In this document: in pieces, positions 15,901-21,699 of the stretch
How the letters are laid out: every line of letters begins with the position of its first letter
Position numbering within the stretch: the stretch's first letter is position 1
Source of the DNA: a virus
IMG/VR virus record: IMGVR_UViG_3300008113_001778
Coordinates: 1-22,734 of that record
Strand: one strand, 5' to 3'
Length of the DNA stretch: 22,734 bases
Notes under the pieces: model-generated
Told to the model about the DNA's origin: nothing
What the model saw: only the letters and a program-made list of their open reading frames with translations
The model's database searches: none
Translations under genes and position numbers: made by a program

Positions 15901-16434
15901 TTCAATTTGTGGATTTTCTCCAGGTACTCCAGAAAAAGTGTAAACACCATTTTCTCTTGTGACAACAAAATTGTCACTGAACGGCACGCCGGTGGCACCC
16001 ACATCCACTGTGTCTGGGCCTGTGGGCAACCAATAGTACTGAGCAAAGTTTACAAATGCGTCATAATCAATAAACGGATCCCAGGTATAGTAGTCGCTTT
16101 GATACAAGCGGTCTGGGCGGCCGCCGTTACCGCCTTGGAACGATATAGCATCGGCCATGCCTGGGTAGGTTATTGCATTTTTAATAACATTGGTGTCGGA
16201 CTTTAGACTGATTACGCCAGGTTCTAGCTGGTAGTTGGCTCTAGTAGCATTGGGTTCAACTACGTATTTGTCGTTGGGGTTGACACCAGGGCCCACAGTG
16301 CGGCCAATGTAACCTTGTGTTTTCTTAAACTTGGGCTCTTGAATCAGCTGATCAAGAGTGGCAGCCAAGAATTGCTTGTTGGCGTCAGTCTGAAAAATCT
16401 GTGGTAGAAAGTCAACGCTTCGTGTTCTGGCCAT
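12895..16434 (-). CDS. Giant modular baseplate/tail protein, N-terminal part (1179 codons)
   Basis: ATG at 16434 shares its A with the gp6 stop (TAATG) and has a GGAG Shine-Dalgarno sequence 7 nt upstream, so this start is firm and coupled to gp6. The N-terminus TRSVDFLPQIFQTDANKQFL, with AATLDQLIQEPKFKKTQGYI after it, is one I recall from large marine T4-like structural proteins. Residues 175-189 and 217-231 repeat an RG(G/N)(S/T)Y(T/V)F strand; residues about 200-297 form a degenerate cupredoxin-like domain; residues 589-661 carry an ITTISTAGLYEGQQIVFTG... GGL...YYV...FSIS repeat unit; residues about 1014-1080 are a beta-hairpin module. The end, LQQSAPLTLAGYFLRSD (1150-1166), looks conserved, after which the frame reads an out-of-frame tail to TGA. 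The protein therefore probably continued into the 1948-codon frame. The post-gp6 position fits the outer wedge (gp7 slot in T4 order), but that assignment is by context only. Confidence 0.83.
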   Translation of the reverse strand: MARTRSVDFLPQIFQTDANKQFLAATLDQLIQEPKFKKTQGYIGRTVGPGVNPNDKYVVEPNATRANYQLEPGVISLKSDTNVIKNAITYPGMADAISFQGGNGGRPDRLYQSDYYTWDPFIDYDAFVNFAQYYWLPTGPDTVDVGATGVPFSDNFVVTRENGVYTFSGVPGENPQIELVRGGSYTFQVAQNAKETVNYRVKNTGTTAYNIDFQNNPTLTLARGNTYVFNLALTGAYPFWIKTAPTTGVGDSYNSGVNRNGAILGLVTFVVPQDAPDTLYYSAQNQPNMHGTLQIVDGTPGTGPGFWIQTNPGISGRIPSTPNISSRDVLGVANNGEDLGTIIFDVPYKTAQDFYYNLTDIGTVDLLTTMKFDQINNQPVDQFINTYNGIDGITYLNGRTVVFTNPIEDAEGGGWLQTTLFDPVAPGASNEALPGTYDTTTFDQVTVIPVNDRYQIYTINYVTANGYTYMQLAKTSNIASLEKFTIRYGAQYSSTNWYKTAAGELTQIPLLTATMDTLYYQDGTDPEIFGTIKLLDQTDSSTLYIDDILGKQQYTSPNGVQFTNGLKVRFTGDVYPASYGSGTGSIVCSNTNSATNYITTISTAGLYEGQQIVFTGTTLGGLSAGYTYYVSTIASAYQFSISATLGGLPVNLLTGSGTMNGVTITNREYYVAGVGSSIELLPGTNFVTPETYVVDANDSTIATEPDELDYLTIDRASKDLNAWSRSNRWFHIDVINATADYNNTVAVLDNVYRAKRPIIQFRPGIRLFNMGTSGKAPVDIIDFEETDAFSNVEGSTGYTVDGYTLIDGSRVIFAADEDANVRNKIWVVQFVTPDSTPPIPLPYNGQPIIHLVPATDAPILADQCTVCLDGTDLKGLTFWYDGNEWFEAQQKTSVQQAPLFNVYDANGISFGDRATYPSSDFVGSKLFSYAVSDSGILDVVLKFPLQYLNLQNVGDIVFDNNLYKDTFIYTLDNVSVTLPISSGSAREYATRTEYQRLIGWQNAATPTKVYQQFKFTYSTSTLNLDIRVNDPDIVPVIKIYVGSAFQEPSKYTYTRTANSTAITLKETYIPGDIIEVLVLSEQTSQVAFYQVPINLENNPLNGNSDQFTLGTIRQQYQSICENLPTISGAISGANNTRDLGNIGPYGLTILQQSAPLTLAGYFLRSDQSRQSRNTAILLE
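15544..15837 (-). other. Cupredoxin-like domain lacking most copper ligands
   Basis: Residues about 200-297 of the 1179-codon frame: PTLTLARGNTYVFNL, GAYPFWIKTAPTTGVGDSYN, GAILGLVTFVVPQDAPDTLY, YSAQNQPNMHGTLQIV. This matches the phage/cyanobacterial cupredoxin pattern HPFxIKT...TFxVPxxAPxxLYYxCxxHxxMxG. The expected His is Tyr237, Cys is Ala283, the second His is Gln286, and only Met289 is kept. The fold is probably retained without copper. Confidence 0.65.
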
Positions 16435-19400
16435 TAAATTACTCCACTACCAGGGGCAGTACGCAAGTTGGTACTGGTCAAGGCTTCAATCACATCAATG
16501 TTGTCAATGGTTGCACCATTGGCAAAAATTTCATTAGGCTGACTGCGTATTTCATACAAGTCGCCAAAACTCTTTTGTGGGTCCAAAGGTACCAACACCA
16601 CAGAACTAATGATAGTTCCTAGCTGTCGGTGTAGGTATGCAGCCAACTCTGAAAAATAGAATGTGTCACCAAAGTTCCACTTGTCAATTGAAAAATAATT
16701 GTTCATTTCAGCTAACACTGCACTTTTAATTTCACTGGTACTGGCTGTGCTGTTTTGTGCACGAATAACTTTGATTGTGGCACGTAGAGTCGATGCTGCC
16801 TTGGCACCAAACAACGGCTTGAACGTGACTGAGTTCAATACAATGTTGTCACTGATCATTTTGTAGTCTTGTAATTTTTGATATTCAGTATTAAGCTCAT
16901 CAATTGATGGTGGGCTGGGCTCAGTCACTGTGCCTGTGGTATCTTGCAACCAGTTTTGATATGTAGTGTAATAGCTTTGAGTTACCACATACAAGTCAAT
17001 AATGTTGGTGGTACCAGGATCAATTCTTGAAGTCAGCGGCGCATTGTGACGATACTGGAAGTACAAGCTCTGACGGCCACTGCGAGCAATCCAACCAGTG
17101 ACTTCGTCAAGTACCAGCACGCCGGTTACAGTTTGACTGAGTTCATAAAATTTTTCATCAGTGTAGGCATAGAATATCTGTCCTGGACTCCACTCTGATT
17201 TGACCAATTCAATGTCATCTAATGTGGCATAGTCACTGTTGACCACTCCTGGTTCTACCAGCAAATAACGTTGCAAGTTGTCAAAGTCCACAGTCTGTTG
17301 TAAAAACACCCAGGGTGAACTAGCTGATGCTACAGCAGGCACTGTGCCTACAATTTCTGTAAAGAAGTCTGGATTATCAGGCACACCATCATTGTCACTA
17401 TCACGATAGCTGACCAACACTTGGAAGTCGTCTACATAGCCGTCGCTTTCGACTGGTTGACCCACAATGGTCATGAAAATGTCGCCTTCCAAGGGCTCAG
17501 TTGAATTGGGTTGTGTGTTTACTGCCAACACATTAACAAAATCTTTGATCACTGTGCCAGTGCGGCTGTCGTAAATTTGTCCACCATCGTAGTAGAAAAA
17601 TCTAGTCTGCAACACTGATCCAAAATTGTACTGCAATCCACGGAAAGTAATTGTGTAGTTTTGATTTTGCACGGTAAACTGTATCAACCACGAAGCATCA
17701 AGATTGGCGCCTGAGGTGTTGCCTGCATAGGTTTGACTCCACGGTGCATTGGCATCAAGATTGGTAGATGTTATCAAATACCACGAGTATGCTGTGCCAG
17801 TAATGCTGCCGTCGCTGTCGTATCCAAGACCAAAATCACGGAACAGCACAATCTGTTCGCTCATGGCAGTTTCAATACTGAGTGGCAAGTCTGTGATAAA
17901 CAGTGGTATCACAGTGCTGATAATAGCGCCTGTGGGCACAAAGTTATTGAGTGTGATTGGTCCAGCACCGTTGCCAAGATTGCCTAGGCCGGCGTTCATG
18001 CCATCGCCAACAACTTCTAAAGGACTAGCCCAAATTTCCAAACGCTCGTCAGCTTTGGTGGGTGTGCCTAACTGTAGTTTGTTGTTGCGATCAAAATAGT
18101 AACCTGTGGGGGGCACAAATTTTATCAAACTGCCAACCAAGGCATATCTGAATTGTGTGGTAGAATCTTCGCCCACAGGAATGGGGTTGCCACTGTTGTT
18201 CTTGAAGTAGCCTGTGGTTTCGTTGGCCAAGGTAGTACTTTGTGTCCAGGTGGCGTTGGCTGCCCAAACAATACCTGGTGGCAAAGTGCTGGTGGCAGTT
18301 TCACGTGGGAAGTTGGCATAGTAAAACTGCTTCATTGAAGACTCAGTAAGCTGTGGCTGCACTTGATTGGTAATCACATCGGCAATTTCATTGCGATTGG
18401 TCCATGAGAACAATATGGTTGGCAATATGTTCTGTTCCCACAATCCGCCATCGCTTGAAAAAGTGTTTGTTGAACTGTATTTGCCAGTGTTGTCCACAAG
18501 ATCAAGATAGCGGCTGGTACCAATTGAAGCACGATTCAATGCCTTGCTCTTGATAATTGAGTTGTAGGCAGTGTATGGGAAGAGATTATAGTCTTCGCCG
18601 TTGACCATACGGTTCTGTGTGTAATATCTAGCAGGTGCACGTTGCTTGATTGCATCAATGTTTTCGCGGGCCTGACTGTTGCTCACAGGATTGGTTATTC
18701 CGCAAGTAAATGTAATGGTCTGTAAGTTGCCTTTGCGATCAATATAGCTGATTGGCAGCAACACACTTTGCATTTCTTCAGGGTTGATAATGTATTGCAA
18801 ACCATTTGATGCACGTACATAGGCTCTAAACTGTCCTACAGGTATTTCACTGAACACGCCATCGCCAAATATCATGGTGATTTGATCGTTGGTTCTCGAA
18901 GTCACAGAGTATATGGGGCGCAGTCCTGTCAATTGCTCTGTAGCAGCGGCGTAGATGTTTTCGGTGTAAGCCCACTCGCGACTGACATTGCCCACGTTGT
19001 CTAATTGAAACAACCAGCGGTCTTCGTTGTTGACACCTTCAATATTGATGTTTACAGTGCGGTTACTGATACGCTCAGCCAAGTTAAAATCTTGATTTTG
19101 CAAGGTACCTTGCTTGAAGTAAAAGAAGTAACCAGTATTGGCTGAATTAAATCCCAGTTGATCGTTGCGATACAGCACATTGAATGTTGAGTCTGGCACA
19201 GGTGATGGTTCGTAGACGTAGTCACGACCCACACTGGTTGATGTCACAGCTTCAAATGGCATTGAAATACCATCCACGGTGGCATTGTAAGGAATCACCG
19301 GCAAGAATCCTGGCACCAAATTGATAGCATACTCATCAGTGCGCACACTCAAAATGGTTTGGCGATTGCCTGGTCGACCAATTTTTTGACTATCGACCAA

Positions 19401-19889
19401 GGCAGCGTTGATGATAGCAGTAAACTGTTCTTGCCAGTCTGGATTGGTGGGGTCAGCCCAGTTAATGGTAACGTTGCTGAGGTTGACTCCGTTGTAGTCA
19501 TAGACATTTTCAGTTGTGGTAACGTTAAAAACTTTGAGATAGCCTTGAGCGGCTGTGTTGCGCTTGGCAGTATAGCTCACAAGATTGGACAGTCGAACCA
19601 CTGAATCTCGACGTTCGGCTGTGTCCAAATAGTTTTCACGAGTGTTTAAGTCTGTGCGGAAAGCCAGGGCCTGGCCCATGAATGCAATCACGTCTAGCAA
19701 GGCAATAAATTCCGATGATTCAATGTAGTCGTTGAAAGTTTCGGGGTAATACAACCGCAAGTAATCAATGAAACTCTTGCGCAAAGTTTCAAAATCGTAG
19801 CTTTGGAAGTCAGCTTCGCGGTAGGTTTGATAGATCTGTTTCCAGTCTTCTACCCCAAATATTGCTGTTTGTCTTGTGGTTTTTGCCAT
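16434..19889 (-). CDS. 6: Baseplate wedge protein, gp6-like (J-like family)
   Basis: The N-terminus is diagnostic for T4-like gp6/baseplate J-like wedge proteins: YDFETLRKSFIDYLRLYYPE (31-50), then TFNDYIESSEFIALLDVIAF (51-70), then LNTRENYLDTAERRDSVVRL (81-100). The C-terminal part (about 1040-1151; SEIKSAVLAEMNNYF, WNFGDTFYFSELAAYLHRQL) matches the conserved gp6 end. In T4, gp6 dimers form the ring that joins wedges around the hub. At 1151 residues it is much longer than T4 gp6 (about 660); the extra length is mainly beta-rich sequence between about 640 and 980, including a DSDNDGVPD loop (830-838). ATG at 19889 follows a weak Shine-Dalgarno sequence (AAGAG) and a 54-nt leader with a late-promoter-like box. 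The stop overlaps the next ATG (TAATG). No truncation is seen. Confidence 0.93.
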   Translation of the reverse strand: MAKTTRQTAIFGVEDWKQIYQTYREADFQSYDFETLRKSFIDYLRLYYPETFNDYIESSEFIALLDVIAFMGQALAFRTDLNTRENYLDTAERRDSVVRLSNLVSYTAKRNTAAQGYLKVFNVTTTENVYDYNGVNLSNVTINWADPTNPDWQEQFTAIINAALVDSQKIGRPGNRQTILSVRTDEYAINLVPGFLPVIPYNATVDGISMPFEAVTSTSVGRDYVYEPSPVPDSTFNVLYRNDQLGFNSANTGYFFYFKQGTLQNQDFNLAERISNRTVNINIEGVNNEDRWLFQLDNVGNVSREWAYTENIYAAATEQLTGLRPIYSVTSRTNDQITMIFGDGVFSEIPVGQFRAYVRASNGLQYIINPEEMQSVLLPISYIDRKGNLQTITFTCGITNPVSNSQARENIDAIKQRAPARYYTQNRMVNGEDYNLFPYTAYNSIIKSKALNRASIGTSRYLDLVDNTGKYSSTNTFSSDGGLWEQNILPTILFSWTNRNEIADVITNQVQPQLTESSMKQFYYANFPRETATSTLPPGIVWAANATWTQSTTLANETTGYFKNNSGNPIPVGEDSTTQFRYALVGSLIKFVPPTGYYFDRNNKLQLGTPTKADERLEIWASPLEVVGDGMNAGLGNLGNGAGPITLNNFVPTGAIISTVIPLFITDLPLSIETAMSEQIVLFRDFGLGYDSDGSITGTAYSWYLITSTNLDANAPWSQTYAGNTSGANLDASWLIQFTVQNQNYTITFRGLQYNFGSVLQTRFFYYDGGQIYDSRTGTVIKDFVNVLAVNTQPNSTEPLEGDIFMTIVGQPVESDGYVDDFQVLVSYRDSDNDGVPDNPDFFTEIVGTVPAVASASSPWVFLQQTVDFDNLQRYLLVEPGVVNSDYATLDDIELVKSEWSPGQIFYAYTDEKFYELSQTVTGVLVLDEVTGWIARSGRQSLYFQYRHNAPLTSRIDPGTTNIIDLYVVTQSYYTTYQNWLQDTTGTVTEPSPPSIDELNTEYQKLQDYKMISDNIVLNSVTFKPLFGAKAASTLRATIKVIRAQNSTASTSEIKSAVLAEMNNYFSIDKWNFGDTFYFSELAAYLHRQLGTIISSVVLVPLDPQKSFGDLYEIRSQPNEIFANGATIDNIDVIEALTSTNLRTAPGSGVI
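17376..17402 (-). other. DxDxDGxxD calcium-type loop in gp6
   Basis: Residues 830-838 of the gp6-like protein are DSDNDGVPD, followed by NPDFF. This matches thrombospondin type-3/EF-hand-like calcium loops (DxDxDGxxD). A single loop is present, so this is a possible metal-stabilised turn rather than a full calcium-binding domain. Confidence 0.5.
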
Positions 19890-19896
19890 TGTTGCT

Positions 19897-19943
19897 CTTA
19901 GCCTTGCACTTTGAATTATTTATTGAAAACAAAAACGGCTAAG
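19897..19943 (-). promoter_or_regulatory. Inverted repeat spanning the gp25-gp6 gap
   Basis: On the transcript, CTTAGCC (complement of 19937-19943) directly follows the gp25 stop codon, and its perfect complement GGCTAAG (19897-19903) ends 7 nt before the gp6 ATG. The loop is 33 nt and AT-rich. Pairing would cover the weak gp6 Shine-Dalgarno region. There is no T-run after the stem, so it is not a normal intrinsic terminator. Confidence 0.4.
19917..19924 (-). promoter_or_regulatory. Late-promoter-like box upstream of gp6
   Basis: AATAAATA on the coding strand matches 7 of 8 bases of the T4 late promoter consensus TATAAATA and lies 27 nt before the gp6 ATG. Late promoters of T4-like phages need no -35 element and are read by a phage sigma factor (gp55 type). 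This position would allow a separate late transcript starting with gp6. Confidence 0.45.
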
Positions 19944-20318
19944 TTATACTATGGATGCTTGGCGTTGTTGCAAGTCAAAGAAAACGCTGAGAATGTCAGC
20001 ATTGGAATTGGCCACAGTGGCTATTTCTAGCTGCAAAAGAAATCCATTCTGCTGTGGAAAGCATTGCACATTGGTCACTGTGATTCTAGGATCTTGTGCT
20101 GCCACTCGGCTAACTTCAGCCTGAATATTGCGCTGAAGTTCTTCAATTTGATTTTCAAACAAAAAATCCCACAGCACTGTGCCATACTGTGGTCGGCCAG
20201 GTAGCTCGCCTTGACGAATGTTGAACGCATTCAACAAATCGCGTTTGATCAATTCATAGTCTACCAAGGTAAACTTTTTGTATTGATTGATGGTATTGAA
20301 TCCGACAAATGTGGTCAT
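19944..20318 (-). CDS. 25: Baseplate wedge / sheath initiator, gp25-like
   Basis: At 124 residues this is the usual size for the gp25 (GPW_gp25) family. The family signature IRQGELPGRPQYGTVLWDFL (34-53) is present, with Glu38 at the conserved position. A DPR triplet (76-78, in AAQDPRITV) occupies the place of the EPR core that in T4 gp25 and relatives seeds sheath polymerisation; Asp replaces Glu conservatively. The protein sits in the inner baseplate and joins the wedge (gp6) to the first sheath ring. The earlier name gp25 lysozyme reflects the family's history, and lytic activity is doubtful. ATG at 20318 has no visible Shine-Dalgarno sequence; AATAAATA lies just upstream. It is followed by gp6 after 54 nt, the standard T4-like order. 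Confidence 0.95.
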   Translation of the reverse strand: MTTFVGFNTINQYKKFTLVDYELIKRDLLNAFNIRQGELPGRPQYGTVLWDFLFENQIEELQRNIQAEVSRVAAQDPRITVTNVQCFPQQNGFLLQLEIATVANSNADILSVFFDLQQRQASIV

Positions 20319-20322
20319 GCTG

Positions 20323-20330
20323 TATTTATT
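20323..20330 (-). promoter_or_regulatory. Late-promoter-like box overlapping the stop codon upstream of gp25
   Basis: AATAAATA (7 of 8 matches to TATAAATA) overlaps the TAA of the 456-aa gene and ends 4 nt before the gp25 ATG. If it is active, the gp25 message would be nearly leaderless. That fits the missing Shine-Dalgarno sequence but makes the site less certain than the copy before gp6. Confidence 0.3.
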
Positions 20331-21699
20331 AGGCAGTGGTCTTGTCTAATTGTGTTTGAATTGCAGCTAAGAGTTTGTCAATGACTTTGAGCACTGTTTT
20401 TAGTACGTCTCTGGCGCTGTCAATATTGCTCTGCAAAGGATTGCTGCCAAGATCGCGTGCTATCTGTTTGCCTTGATTTTCATATTTGATCAGGTCACTT
20501 TCAACCAATGCAACTTCGCCCTTGATGTATTCAAGTTGATCTTTGAAAGCAATAAATTCTACTTTTTCTGTGGCTTTGCCCAGGCCTTTGTTGAGTTCTA
20601 TAGTGCTCTTGAGTAAGTCAAATGCTTTTCCTGTGGTTTTCAAAGTGTCTTTGGTCCACTGATCAAGGTCAACCTTGGGAGGCCTGCTGTCATAACTCAC
20701 AGCTGGAATTTTGGCATTGCCTGTGATACGAGTTGCAGCAGCGTTCAAGGTGTCACGGTTTACGGTGCCTTCAGCCACAGGTGGTGTTACTTCCTCTTTG
20801 AACGGTTCAGGAATTTTGGTTTGGGCCACTCCCACTGCAAACGCTGAAGCACTGGCTGCTTGGTCAAAAGCTGTTTTTACACCTGTTGGCAGCGGAAGGC
20901 CCTGTGCCCACTTCATGGTATTGGGCACACTTTTGGCAGCATTGGCCAAAGTACCAGCAAGAGCTTGTGGATTTAGTTTGTCAGTGGGGATTCCAAGATT
21001 GCTTACAGCGTCTTTGCCCACGGCCATGAGTTTTTGCTGTACTGCATCTTGAGTGGGCAAACTTTCCAACAGACCAGTCAAACTTTTAATACCATCTTTG
21101 CCGGTCCATACTGTGGGACTTTTGAGTACATCGGTGAGTTTGTTGGCTCCAGTACTTAAAAAATTTGCGGCTGTGCCAGGCTTGATCAATCCTGCGGTTT
21201 CTAACTGGCTGGCATCCAATCCAAATTTTCCCACACCAAGAGAGTTTGTGATCTGACCAGCAGTTTGATTGACAATGGCATCAGTAATGCCGCCCACAGT
21301 TTTTTGTGCAAAACTCTTGGCTGTGTCCAATGCTCCAGTTAAGCCTCCTGGCAGTGACGAGGCCGACTGCAAAGCAGTTTGTACTCCAGTTGCTATACCA
21401 GACGCGGCTGCATTGATTTGTCCAGGTGATGGTAAATTCTTCAGTGCACCTTGCAGTGCACCTTGCGCACTGCCCCCAATGCCGGCAGCGGCCTGCCCAA
21501 CTTGGCTTAGTGCAGATTTTAGCCCGTCGGCTGCTTGTGTGGCTGCACTGAGAGAGTCGCCAGGTTTGAATCCCACCAAACTGCCAGCGTCAAGTTGCTT
21601 TTGAAATATATCTCGAGCCTGTGCTTCGGTTAGTGTGGTGGGCCCTTTGATTTCAAAAGGTTGCCCATTCAAAGGATTGGTAAATTTAAAAATACTCAT
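20329..21699 (-). CDS. Helical baseplate hub-associated structural protein (456 aa)
   Basis: ATG at 21699 overlaps the stop of the spike gene (ATGA), with GGAG 11 nt upstream, so translation is coupled. Layout: a short N-terminal domain (FKFTNPLNGQPFEIKGPTTL, then TEAQARDIFQKQLDAGSLVG; residues 4-43); an Ala/Gly/Ser-rich amphipathic region (50-150); a conserved block GKFGLDASQLETAGLIKPGT, then LKSPTVWTGKDGIKSLTGLL (157-211) that I recall from T4-like marine phage hub-region proteins; a Pro-rich linker (295-345); and a charged helical, probably coiled-coil end (355-455). No peptidase or lysozyme motif is visible. Lying between the gp5-like spike and gp25, it is probably a hub or tail-tube-proximal structural protein. 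The exact role is unknown and the N-terminal module has no name I can give. Confidence 0.8.
   Translation of the reverse strand: MSIFKFTNPLNGQPFEIKGPTTLTEAQARDIFQKQLDAGSLVGFKPGDSLSAATQAADGLKSALSQVGQAAAGIGGSAQGALQGALKNLPSPGQINAAASGIATGVQTALQSASSLPGGLTGALDTAKSFAQKTVGGITDAIVNQTAGQITNSLGVGKFGLDASQLETAGLIKPGTAANFLSTGANKLTDVLKSPTVWTGKDGIKSLTGLLESLPTQDAVQQKLMAVGKDAVSNLGIPTDKLNPQALAGTLANAAKSVPNTMKWAQGLPLPTGVKTAFDQAASASAFAVGVAQTKIPEPFKEEVTPPVAEGTVNRDTLNAAATRITGNAKIPAVSYDSRPPKVDLDQWTKDTLKTTGKAFDLLKSTIELNKGLGKATEKVEFIAFKDQLEYIKGEVALVESDLIKYENQGKQIARDLGSNPLQSNIDSARDVLKTVLKVIDKLLAAIQTQLDKTTA

Noticed and set aside
19890-19943. Intrinsic terminator between gp25 and gp6
   Set aside because: The stem is only 7 bp with a 33-nt loop and is followed by AGCAACA and the gp6 ATG rather than a T-run.
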